The notes under the pieces were generated by a model. That model had not been told where the DNA came from and did not search any database. It saw only the letters and a list, made by a program, of their open reading frames with translations. A stretch of DNA of 64,000 bases from Antarcticibacterium flavum (GTDB taxonomy: Bacteria; Bacteroidota; Bacteroidia; Flavobacteriales; Flavobacteriaceae): positions 2,604,001 through 2,668,000 of the forward strand of contig NZ_CP040812.1 of assembly GCF_006159205.1 (NCBI RefSeq), in the 5' to 3' direction. Made by a program: the position numbers and the translations under genes. Below, one piece after another: positions 1 through 7,422 of the stretch; within the stretch, counting starts at the first letter, position 1; each line of letters begins with the position of its first letter.

Positions 1-1
1 C

Positions 2-427
2 ACAAGAGGTCCTGTTGCTTCTATTTATTACCAGGGTCTTGACCGTGCAGATGAGAGCATCGAGGCAGCAGAGAAAGCTGTTGTTGCTTACGGTGGTGTT
101 CAAATGGGACAACTTGAAAAGAACGTTTCCTGGGTATCTCTATTTATCGCTCTTGCTCCTATGCTTGGGTTCATGGGTACAGTAATTGGTATGATCCAGG
201 CCTTTGATAGAATTGAGGCTGCTGGAGATATGCAACCTTCCCTTGTAGCAGGTGGTATTAAAGTAGCACTTCTTACAACTGTATTTGGTCTTATTGTTGC
301 TATTATTCTTCAAATATTTTATAACTACATTATCGCTAAGATAGATAGCATTGTGAATGATATGGAAGATGCTTCCATCCTTCTTATCGACATGCTTGTT
401 GACTATAAAAACAGAAAAAGAATCTAA
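2..427 (+). CDS. exbB: MotA/TolQ/ExbB proton channel protein (5' end cut by window edge)
   Basis: The reading frame is open to the window edge, so the N-terminus is missing; an internal ATG at 104 is not the true start. The visible 141 residues contain the conserved ExbB/TolQ pair of membrane helices: the APMLGFMGTVIGMI segment and a second helix beginning ALLTTVFGLIVAI. The family forms the inner-membrane proton channel that energises TonB-dependent outer-membrane transport or Tol-Pal function. It is followed after 12 bp by a small membrane protein and then two ExbD genes, an arrangement familiar in Bacteroidetes. Family is clear; which TonB/Tol system it serves is not. Confidence 0.92.
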   Translation, partial: TRGPVASIYYQGLDRADESIEAAEKAVVAYGGVQMGQLEKNVSWVSLFIALAPMLGFMGTVIGMIQAFDRIEAAGDMQPSLVAGGIKVALLTTVFGLIVAIILQIFYNYIIAKIDSIVNDMEDASILLIDMLVDYKNRKRI

Positions 428-439
428 GAGCTATAAACT

Positions 440-877
440 ATGACCATTCATAAAATTTTAAAATATTTAGCACTCGTTATTGGTGTCATAGGTCTTATCC
501 TTTTGGGTAGAATTATTATGGCGGGCGATGATGCTATAGAAGCCTCGGCTTCCGAACAGGCAAGTTATCTGGAACCTATGATGTGGCTGGCATATATAGT
601 TATGGCAGTGATCATAGTCCTGGTTCTATTCTTTGTCGTGAAAGGACTGTTCCGTGGAAATATTAAAAACACTCTAATCTCTGTAGGAGCCTTTTTACTT
701 ATTGTTGTTATTGCTTACGTTATCACAGGTGGAGAAGCGATCACATTAAGAGATGGTACCACTGTCTCTGCCAATGCTTCCCATTGGATAAGCACTGGAC
801 TTGTAGTATTCTACATCCTTGCAGCAATTGCAGTAGGCGCAATGGTGCTTTCCGGGATTAGAAAATTAATAAAGTAA
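440..877 (+). CDS. Four-helix membrane protein of the exbB-exbD operon
   Basis: A 145-residue protein with four predicted membrane helices at about residues 9-27, 48-68, 77-95 and 116-140 and no catalytic motif I recognise. The loop between helices 3 and 4 is polar and about 20 residues long. It starts 12 bp after exbB and ends 3 bp before the first exbD, so it is co-transcribed with the proton-channel genes. Its position suggests an accessory subunit of the ExbB/ExbD complex; that role is inferred from context only. Confidence 0.8.
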   Translation: MTIHKILKYLALVIGVIGLILLGRIIMAGDDAIEASASEQASYLEPMMWLAYIVMAVIIVLVLFFVVKGLFRGNIKNTLISVGAFLLIVVIAYVITGGEAITLRDGTTVSANASHWISTGLVVFYILAAIAVGAMVLSGIRKLIK

Positions 878-880
878 ATT

Positions 881-1489
881 ATGGCTAGAAGATCATCACC
901 AGAAATCAATGCGGGTTCGATGGCAGATATTGCCTTCCTTCTCCTTATTTTCTTTCTGGTTACAACAACGATGGAGACGGATATGGGGATTAGCCGAAAG
1001 CTGCCTCCTATCCCGGAGGACAATGTGGAGCCGCCTGTAATTAAGCAAAAGAACATTTTTACGGTAATTGTAAGTCGTGATAATGAATTGCTTGTAGAGG
1101 ATGAGCTTATGGAACTTAGTGAACTTCGCCAGGCGGCGGTAGAGTTTCTTGATAATGGTGGTGGTTTTGGCGAGGAAGCCTGCGATTATTGCCAGGGAAT
1201 TCGTGACCCACAATCATCAGATAATCCTGAGAAAGCTATTATATCCCTGGTGAATGACAGAAGGACCGAGTATAGAACGTATATCTCTGTTCAAAATGAG
1301 TTGGTTGCAGCCTATAATCAATTAAGAAATCGTGAAGCTCAAAGGTTGTATGGAACTTCTTTCACACAGATGGAAGCAAATTACAACAGCCCTAATTTTA
1401 GAGGGGATAAGGAGACACTTAAGGAGCGTATCGATATTATTAAGGAGATGTATCCTCAAAAATTATCTGAAGCAGAACCAACAAGCTAG
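881..1489 (+). CDS. exbD: ExbD/TolR family biopolymer transport protein, long form
   Basis: 202 residues. A short cytoplasmic N-terminus (MARRSSPEINAGSM) leads into one membrane helix (ADIAFLLLIFFLVTTTM) carrying the conserved aspartate that passes protons in ExbD/TolR. The periplasmic part is longer than the roughly 140 residues of a typical ExbD and contains a C-x-x-C pair (EEACDYCQ) near residue 94, which could form a disulfide. It lies 3 bp after the preceding gene and 15 bp before a second exbD. Two unequal ExbD subunits in tandem are common in Bacteroidetes. Confidence 0.92.
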   Translation: MARRSSPEINAGSMADIAFLLLIFFLVTTTMETDMGISRKLPPIPEDNVEPPVIKQKNIFTVIVSRDNELLVEDELMELSELRQAAVEFLDNGGGFGEEACDYCQGIRDPQSSDNPEKAIISLVNDRRTEYRTYISVQNELVAAYNQLRNREAQRLYGTSFTQMEANYNSPNFRGDKETLKERIDIIKEMYPQKLSEAEPTS

Positions 1490-1504
1490 AAAAACACTTG
1501 AACT

Positions 1505-1981
1505 ATGTCTAAATTTAAAAAGAAAAAAGATGGAGGACTTCCGGCTGTAAACACAGCGTCGCTGCCGGATATCGTTTTCATGCTGCTTTTCTTCTTTATG
1601 GTTGCCACGGTAATGCGTCAAAATACATTGATGGTGCAAAATCAATTACCGTTCGCAGACCAGGTTGAGAAGCTGGATAAAAAGGATTTGGTAATGTATA
1701 TCTATGCAGGTAAGCCCAATCCAAGATATCAACAGCGATTTGGTACAGAGGCCCGTATACAGTTAAACGATAAGTTTGCTGACGTGAGTGAAGTACAACA
1801 GTTCATCTATTCTGAAAGAGAATCAAAGCGTGAAGAGCTGGTTCCATACTTGACTACAGCCTTAAAGGTTGATGTTGAAACCAATATGGGTCTTGTTTCT
1901 GATATTAAGCAGGAGCTAAGAAAGGCTGAAGCGCTTAAGATCAACTACACCACTTTAACCGGTGACGTGCAGAAGAATTAA
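1505..1981 (+). CDS. exbD: ExbD/TolR family biopolymer transport protein, short form
   Basis: 158 residues: a lysine-rich cytoplasmic start (MSKFKKKKDG), one membrane helix (ASLPDIVFMLLFFFMVATVM) with the conserved proton-relay aspartate, and a periplasmic domain. It is the second ExbD of the operon and differs clearly from the first, so the complex may contain two kinds of ExbD subunit. It is the last gene before a strong terminator at 2009-2050. Function in energising outer-membrane transport is from family knowledge. Confidence 0.92.
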   Translation: MSKFKKKKDGGLPAVNTASLPDIVFMLLFFFMVATVMRQNTLMVQNQLPFADQVEKLDKKDLVMYIYAGKPNPRYQQRFGTEARIQLNDKFADVSEVQQFIYSERESKREELVPYLTTALKVDVETNMGLVSDIKQELRKAEALKINYTTLTGDVQKN

Positions 1982-2008
1982 TAAATAATTTTATTATTAC
2001 TGTTTAAA

Positions 2009-2050
2009 AACATCCCGCCGGGACTACCGGTTTTGGGATGTTTTTTTTTA
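2009..2050 (+). terminator. Rho-independent terminator of the exb operon
   Basis: AACATCCC at 2009-2016 pairs with GGGATGTT at 2035-2042 and is followed directly by a run of T. It lies 28 bp after the second exbD stop codon. Confidence 0.85.
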
Positions 2051-2084
2051 CTTTTAATCCCGTGGCCTTCAAATTTAGAAATTT

Positions 2085-2789
2085 ATGAAATACTGGTTCC
2101 TGTTTTTATGTAGTATATTCCTGGCTGGTGAGGCCATTGCGCAGGAGCCTGTTAATATCGCGCCTACAGTTATAGACAGTTCATACAGAGAGGACCAGAT
2201 ATATATAGGCCTTACCTTTCATGTTTTGGGTGCTCTCCCTGGTGAGGTGTCACAGCAAGGACTATCGGGAGGGTTTCACGCTGGTTTTATCAGGGATTTT
2301 CCTATCAATAAACGAAGGAATATTGCCATTGGTACCGGCCTGGGGTGGTCAATCAATACTTATGGCCACGAGTTGTTCGTAGGGCAGGAAACAGGGGGGG
2401 CTACTATTTTCAGAGATCTTAATGCCCAGGATGTGATCTATGAAACCAACAGGTTTTCCACGCAATTGGTTGAAGCTCCTATTGAATTTCGATGGAGGAC
2501 TTCCACACCTGAAACCTACAGATTCTGGAGAATATATACCGGTGTACGATTAGGTTATATTTATAACTTTAAATCCAATTTCAAACAGGAAGGCAACCGG
2601 GTGATCCAGCGCGACCTCCCGGAACTCGAGCGTTTTCGCATTGGTACTACTTTTACTTTTGGATATAATACCTTTAACTTTCATGTCTACTACAGCCTTA
2701 ATTCTTTCTTCAGGGATGCTCAACTACCAGACGGGACTGCTGTAGATGTCACGACATTTAAGTTGGGACTTATGTTCTACATCCTTTAA
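2085..2789 (+). CDS. Outer-membrane beta-barrel protein, porin/PorT-like family
   Basis: 234 residues with a cleavable signal peptide (about residues 1-19, ending AIAQ) and alternating aromatic/polar beta-strand segments through the rest, ending in YIL as outer-membrane barrels often do with a terminal aromatic strand. Length and pattern match the small eight-strand-type barrel proteins annotated as porin family or PorT-like in Bacteroidetes. PorT itself is a T9SS component, but neither motif nor context here shows this is the true PorT, so I leave out a gene symbol. It has its own transcription unit after the exb terminator. Confidence 0.75.
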   Translation: MKYWFLFLCSIFLAGEAIAQEPVNIAPTVIDSSYREDQIYIGLTFHVLGALPGEVSQQGLSGGFHAGFIRDFPINKRRNIAIGTGLGWSINTYGHELFVGQETGGATIFRDLNAQDVIYETNRFSTQLVEAPIEFRWRTSTPETYRFWRIYTGVRLGYIYNFKSNFKQEGNRVIQRDLPELERFRIGTTFTFGYNTFNFHVYYSLNSFFRDAQLPDGTAVDVTTFKLGLMFYIL

Positions 2790-2821
2790 AAAATCCTTGC
2801 ACCCTGGCTATAAATAAATAT

Positions 2822-2845
2822 AACACCCGGTTTTCCTGAGGTGTT
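2822..2845. terminator. Weak hairpin between convergent genes
   Basis: AACACC at 2822-2827 pairs with GGTGTT at 2840-2845 in the short gap between two convergent genes. There is no clear T-run on either side, so termination is only suggested. Confidence 0.4.
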
Positions 2846-2870
2846 GAATGTCTTGCCAATACTAAAAATT

Positions 2871-3476
2871 TTATAACCAAAAATTTAAAACTATAATCTG
2901 CGGGAGCAGGCCTATGAAAATTCCAAGCCCAAGCTCAGCCCAGGTATGTGCCTTGAATTCCAGCCTTGAGGTCGCTGTTAAACCTAATGCTGCTACAATA
3001 AAGGAGACCCTGTAAATCAAGTTTATCCTGTAATAGATGCTAAGTGCCAGCAGGAACATTAAAATACCGCTAAGGCCAATCATATGCAGGCTAACTTTAA
3101 AGTTAACCAGTGACAGCAGGAAGGCTGTAAGGGTGGAGAATAGTATTCCCGCAAAAAAATAATAGAGGGCAGGATAGTTAAAAGGGTCAAGGATCTGGTA
3201 AAGATTAAGACCAATAAGAAGATTGTAAAAAAATAAAGGCCACCTGCGCTCCTTCACATCGCCCAGGAACATGGATTGAGCCTTTCCCAGGTTCTTAAGC
3301 AGGAAATAGAAAACTATGGGAATGAACAGGGTTGTAATGGCAATAGCCAGGAGTTTTGCCTTAATTAATGGCAAAGGGAAAAACCGGGGAGTGATAAAAA
3401 AATAGAAAAGGCTTCCTGCAATTGGCATCCATAAAGGATGAAAAATATAGGAGGCACTTCTTAAAACAGCCCGCAT
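2871..3476 (-). CDS. Polytopic membrane protein with PAP2-like traits
   Basis: 201 residues with about six membrane helices. The C-terminal half holds S-R-x5-H-x3-E (SRLEFKAHTWAE), which resembles the third PAP2 phosphatase motif S-R-x5-H-x3-D with E in place of D. SLHMIGLSG could stand where PSGH normally lies and KERRWP where the first motif lies. These matches are partial, so it may be an inactive or divergent relative of the lipid phosphatases. The start codon overlaps the rpoN stop by one base (TAATG on the minus strand), so the two genes are translationally coupled. Confidence 0.65.
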   Translation of the reverse strand: MRAVLRSASYIFHPLWMPIAGSLFYFFITPRFFPLPLIKAKLLAIAITTLFIPIVFYFLLKNLGKAQSMFLGDVKERRWPLFFYNLLIGLNLYQILDPFNYPALYYFFAGILFSTLTAFLLSLVNFKVSLHMIGLSGILMFLLALSIYYRINLIYRVSFIVAALGLTATSRLEFKAHTWAELGLGIFIGLLPQIIVLNFWL

Positions 3477-4939
3477 TAGATCTCTTTTCTCATTCGGGCC
3501 ACAGGAATGTCCAGCTGTTCCCGGTATTTGGCAACGGTACGCCTTGCAATTGGATAACCCTTTTCCTTTAATAATTTCGCCAGTTTCTCGTCTGTAAGGG
3601 GTTTTCGTTTATCCTCATCTTCAATAGACATTTCAAGGATCTTTTTTATCTCCCTTGTAGATACATCTTCCCCCTGGTCATTCTTCATGGATTCAGAGAA
3701 AAATTCCTTTATAAGTTTAGTGCCGTAGGGAGTATCTACATATTTACTGTTGGCCACCCTGGAAACGGTAGAGACATCCATGCCAATTTCATCGGCTATA
3801 TCTTTAAGGATCATAGGCCTTAAATTACGCTCATCTCCTGTGAGAAAATATTCCTTCTGGTAATTCATGATGGAACTCATAGTCACCATAAGAGTTTGTT
3901 GGCGCTGTTTGATAGCTTCAATAAACCATTTTGCCGAGTCCAGCTTCTGCTTAATGAACATCACCGCATCCTTCTGCGCTTTGGTCTTTTCTTTTGACTC
4001 TTTGTAACCCTTGAGCATGTTATTGTAATCATTGGAGATATGCATTTCTGGAGCGTTCCTGCCGTTCAGGCTAAGTTCCAATTCCCCGTCTACGATCTTT
4101 ATGGTAAAATCTGGGATCACATGTTCTACAAGACGTATATTACCGGCAAAGGTGCCGCCCGGTTTTGGGTTTAGATGTTCAATTACATCTATAGCATCCC
4201 TCAATTCATCTTCACTAATATCGTGGCGTGAAAGTAATTTGGAATAATGTTTTTTGCTGAAGTGGTCAAAAGACTTTTCAAGCAGGTCTATGGCCAGGGA
4301 AACATCTTTTTTAGGCTCCTTCCTGTGAAGTTGGATGAGCAGGCATTCCTGAAGGTTTCTGGCTCCAACCCCTGCCGGGTCGAGTTCCTGAACCTGTTTC
4401 AGGACTTTTTCAACAGCTTCCTCATCTGTGTAAACATTTTGGGTGAAGGCGAGGTCATCTACAATATCCTGCACACTCCTGCGTATATAACCGCTTTCAT
4501 CTACACTTCCTACCAGGAAATCTGCAATCTCCTTCTCGGTCTCGCTTAACCTGAAGGTGCTTAATTGTGATTTTAAGTATTGGGAAAATGAGGTCCCGGA
4601 GGCATATGGTACCTGCCTGTCCTCATCATCTGCACTATAATTATTTGCCTGCAGCCTGTAACTTGGGATCTCATCATCACTAAGGTACTCATCAACATCT
4701 ATATCACTCTCTATGGTTTCATTTCCATAGTCATCATCTTCATACTCGCTGTTGGAAAATTCATCATCAAAATCCCCTTCAATATCTTCCTTTCCATCTT
4801 CCAGCGCAGGGTTCTCCTCAAGTTCCTGTTTGATGCGCTGTTCAAAAGCCTGGGTAGGCAATTGTATAAGCTTCATCAACTGGATTTGTTGAGGGGATAG
4901 CTTCTGTGATAATTTAAAATTTAATTGCTGTTTTAGCAT
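3476..4939 (-). CDS. rpoN: RNA polymerase sigma-54 factor
   Basis: 487 residues with the full sigma-54 layout. The glutamine- and leucine-rich region I (KLSPQQIQLMKLIQLPTQAF) binds enhancer-binding ATPases, an acidic region II follows at about residues 45-110, and then come the core-binding and helix-turn-helix domains. The near-invariant RpoN box ARRTVAKYRE close to the C-terminus contacts the -24 element. It directs RNA polymerase to -24/-12 promoters that need activator ATPases. No such activator is encoded in this window. It is the first gene of a two-gene operon with the membrane protein downstream. Confidence 0.97.
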   Translation of the reverse strand: MLKQQLNFKLSQKLSPQQIQLMKLIQLPTQAFEQRIKQELEENPALEDGKEDIEGDFDDEFSNSEYEDDDYGNETIESDIDVDEYLSDDEIPSYRLQANNYSADDEDRQVPYASGTSFSQYLKSQLSTFRLSETEKEIADFLVGSVDESGYIRRSVQDIVDDLAFTQNVYTDEEAVEKVLKQVQELDPAGVGARNLQECLLIQLHRKEPKKDVSLAIDLLEKSFDHFSKKHYSKLLSRHDISEDELRDAIDVIEHLNPKPGGTFAGNIRLVEHVIPDFTIKIVDGELELSLNGRNAPEMHISNDYNNMLKGYKESKEKTKAQKDAVMFIKQKLDSAKWFIEAIKQRQQTLMVTMSSIMNYQKEYFLTGDERNLRPMILKDIADEIGMDVSTVSRVANSKYVDTPYGTKLIKEFFSESMKNDQGEDVSTREIKKILEMSIEDEDKRKPLTDEKLAKLLKEKGYPIARRTVAKYREQLDIPVARMRKEI

Positions 4940-4962
4940 AAATAACTAATTGACTTCTCTTA

Positions 4963-4970
4963 CAAATTTA
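4963..4970 (-). promoter_or_regulatory. Likely -7 promoter element of rpoN
   Basis: On the minus strand this reads TAAATTTG, matching the Bacteroidetes TAnnTTTG element, 24 bp before the rpoN start. No TTG lies at the usual -33 distance. Confidence 0.45.
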
Positions 4971-5053
4971 AGCAAAAACAATGCGAATACAGCTTTGGCA
5001 CAAAGAATGGTGCTGGTAAAATTTTGTTAAGAAGGCGACAGGGCTGTTAAAAA

Positions 5054-5902
5054 CTATAATTTCCTGAATTTCAACGGGCGGTCTAAGCATAGGGAGACAG
5101 GCTCTCCCATAACGGGATGTTCAAATCTAAGCCCTGTGGCCGCCAAATACATTCCTTTAAGAGCGGGATTAGCCTGCGGGTTGCCGTAATCTCCATCTCC
5201 CACGATTGGAAAGCCGTTCATTGACAGGTGTCTTCTAATTTGATGGGTCCTGCCGGTTGCCGGATACGCCTGTACAAGAGAGAAATCCTTTCCGGACTTT
5301 TCGAAGTGTTCCAGGAGTTCTACTAACGTCTCTGCGGGTTTCTCATCGAGGAGGTTGGTATAAACAGCAGTACCCGAAAAATGACCTTCTACCAGTGCGA
5401 GATAGGTCTTTTTAATTTTTCTAAGCTCAAGGTCTTTGGAGAGGTTTGTGTGTGCACCGCGAGTTTTGGCGACGATAAGCATTCCGCTGGTAGGATTATC
5501 CAGCCGGTGGACCGGCATGGGCCGGGGCAGGGTATCGATTTGTGATGAGGGGGATAAATTAATTGGTAAGGCATTCTCAACTGTCCTGAAATAATTTCCG
5601 CTGGTAGGTATACCTGCAGGTTTATTGATCACCGCCATAAACTCATCTTCAAAAATGACCTCCAGTTTAAGTTCAAAGGACTTTTTAAATGCGGTTCTTT
5701 GTTTTAGAAGGAAAATGGTTTGGCCTTCTTTGATCCAGTCTCCTGTAGCGGCAATTTTATTGTCAATGAGGATTTCCTCTCTTTTGATGGCCTTTTTGAC
5801 AGCAGTTCTGGTAGGGAGGGATTTGAATACCAGATGCGCATATTCCTGCAATCTTATATTTTCTGAGATTGCAGGGACTATATGCGTTTCTAAAATATCC
5901 AA
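5054..5902 (-). CDS. RluA-type RNA pseudouridine synthase
   Basis: 282 residues. The catalytic signature HRLDNPTSG contains the aspartate of RluA/RsuA enzymes, and GRTHQIRRHL is the second family motif. An S4-like RNA-binding stretch occupies the N-terminus (about residues 10-70). The enzyme turns uridine into pseudouridine in rRNA or tRNA; the target site cannot be told from sequence. The start is a TTG, 9 bp after the asnS stop and in the same frame, with no ATG close by. The gene follows asnS in one transcription unit. Confidence 0.88.
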   Translation of the reverse strand: MDILETHIVPAISENIRLQEYAHLVFKSLPTRTAVKKAIKREEILIDNKIAATGDWIKEGQTIFLLKQRTAFKKSFELKLEVIFEDEFMAVINKPAGIPTSGNYFRTVENALPINLSPSSQIDTLPRPMPVHRLDNPTSGMLIVAKTRGAHTNLSKDLELRKIKKTYLALVEGHFSGTAVYTNLLDEKPAETLVELLEHFEKSGKDFSLVQAYPATGRTHQIRRHLSMNGFPIVGDGDYGNPQANPALKGMYLAATGLRFEHPVMGEPVSLCLDRPLKFRKL

Positions 5903-5911
5903 TATCTGGTC

Positions 5912-7354
5912 TTAAAATTCAGCATTCTGCGGGGTGCGGGGAAAAGGTATTACATCACGAATGTTTGTCATTCCTGTTACGAACTGCACAAGGCGCTCAA
6001 AACCTAATCCAAAACCACTGTGCACGCAAGTTCCAAATCTCCTGGTATCAAGGTACCACCACAGCTCTTCCTCATCTATATCCAGGGCCTTCATTTTCTC
6101 CTTCAGGACTTCAAGACGTTCCTCTCTTTGAGAACCTCCTACTATTTCACCTATCCCCGGGAACAGGATGTCCATTGCGCGAACTGTTTTTCCATCCTCG
6201 TTAAGGCGCATGTAAAACGCCTTGATATTGGCAGGATAATCAAAAAGGATCACAGGGCTTTTAAAGTGCTTCTCCACCAGGAATCTCTCATGTTCACTTT
6301 GTAGGTCGGCTCCCCATTCTTCAATGATATACTGGAACTTCTTCTTTTTGTTCGGTTTGGAGTTTTTCAGGATCTCAATAGCTTCAGTATAGCTTACCCT
6401 TTTGAAATTGTTTTCTGTAACAAATTTAAGCTTATCCAGAAGGCTCATATCGCTGCGTTCCTCCTTGGGTTTGGTCTTATCTTCATTCTCCTGGCGGGCA
6501 GCAAGGAATTCAAGATCATCCTTGCAATGCTTCAAAGCATAATTTACCACGTATTTTATAAAATCCTCAGCAAGGTCCATGTTCTGGTCCAGATCGCAAA
6601 AAGCTACTTCGGGCTCAATCATCCAGAATTCTGCCAGGTGGCGGGAGGTATTGGAATTTTCAGCTCTAAAAGTGGGTCCAAAGGTGTATATCTGTCCAAG
6701 GCCCATAGCATATGTTTCCCCTTCCAGCTGTCCTGAAACGGTCAAATTGGTCTCTTTTCCGAAGAAATCCTTTTTAAAGTCAATGCTTCCATCCTCATTC
6801 TTTGGTGGGTTTTTTATATCCAGTGCAGTAACCCTAAACATTTCCCCTGCGCCTTCAGCATCACTGCCAGTAATGATTGGGGTGTGTACATAATGAAAAT
6901 TATTCTGCTGGAAATAGCTGTGAACAGCAAAAGAAAGTTTGCTTCTTACCCTCATTACCGCACCAAAGGTGTTGGTACGTATTCTAAGGTGGGCCTGTTC
7001 CCTCAGGAATTCAAGGCTATGACGTTTTGGGGAAAGAATAGTTAATTTTACCTCCTCAGGATTGGCATCACCAAGAATCTCCACGCTTTTCACCTCAACC
7101 TCTACACTTTGCTGGCTGCCCAGGCTTTCTTTAAGTGTTCCAACCACTTTGATCGCGGCTCCTACTGTTATGCGTTTAAGGACCTCTTCCTTTGTATTTT
7201 CAAAATCAATGACACATTGCATGTTGTTAATAGTAGAACCATCGTTTACCGCAATGAAGCGGTTACTACGAAAAGAACGCACCCAACCTTTTACTTCTAC
7301 TTCCTGTAAAAACTGGTTGCTATTTAATAATTCAGCAATCTTTGCTTTGATCAT
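5912..7354 (-). CDS. asnS: Asparaginyl-tRNA synthetase
   Basis: 480 residues. An N-terminal OB-fold anticodon-binding domain (about 1-115) precedes a class II catalytic core. Motif 2 is visible as FRAENSNTSRHLAEFWMIEP and motif 3 as GFGLGFERLVQFV; the AsnRS-specific ending IPFPRTP is present. It charges tRNA-Asn with asparagine in the cytoplasm. The family is easily confused with AspRS, but FRAENSNTSRH and the long catalytic insertion (about residues 190-340) fit AsnRS. It heads an operon with the pseudouridine synthase and has a well-formed promoter. Confidence 0.97.
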   Translation of the reverse strand: MIKAKIAELLNSNQFLQEVEVKGWVRSFRSNRFIAVNDGSTINNMQCVIDFENTKEEVLKRITVGAAIKVVGTLKESLGSQQSVEVEVKSVEILGDANPEEVKLTILSPKRHSLEFLREQAHLRIRTNTFGAVMRVRSKLSFAVHSYFQQNNFHYVHTPIITGSDAEGAGEMFRVTALDIKNPPKNEDGSIDFKKDFFGKETNLTVSGQLEGETYAMGLGQIYTFGPTFRAENSNTSRHLAEFWMIEPEVAFCDLDQNMDLAEDFIKYVVNYALKHCKDDLEFLAARQENEDKTKPKEERSDMSLLDKLKFVTENNFKRVSYTEAIEILKNSKPNKKKKFQYIIEEWGADLQSEHERFLVEKHFKSPVILFDYPANIKAFYMRLNEDGKTVRAMDILFPGIGEIVGGSQREERLEVLKEKMKALDIDEEELWWYLDTRRFGTCVHSGFGLGFERLVQFVTGMTNIRDVIPFPRTPQNAEF

Positions 7355-7376
7355 TTTTGATTGGATTTTTGTGGCT

Positions 7377-7407
7377 CAAATATAAATCTTCCTTTACTGC
7401 TTAGCAA
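7377..7407 (-). promoter_or_regulatory. Bacteroidetes-type promoter of asnS
   Basis: On the minus strand a TTG (7405-7407) and TATATTTG (7377-7384) are separated by 20 bp, matching the TTG/TAnnTTTG consensus of Bacteroidetes housekeeping promoters. It ends 22 bp before the asnS start codon. Confidence 0.75.
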
Positions 7408-7422
7408 GTGACAGAATTTTTA

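Noticed and set aside
2085..2789. Assignment as true PorT of the T9SS
   Set aside because: Only a generic small barrel is visible, and no T9SS gene is adjacent.
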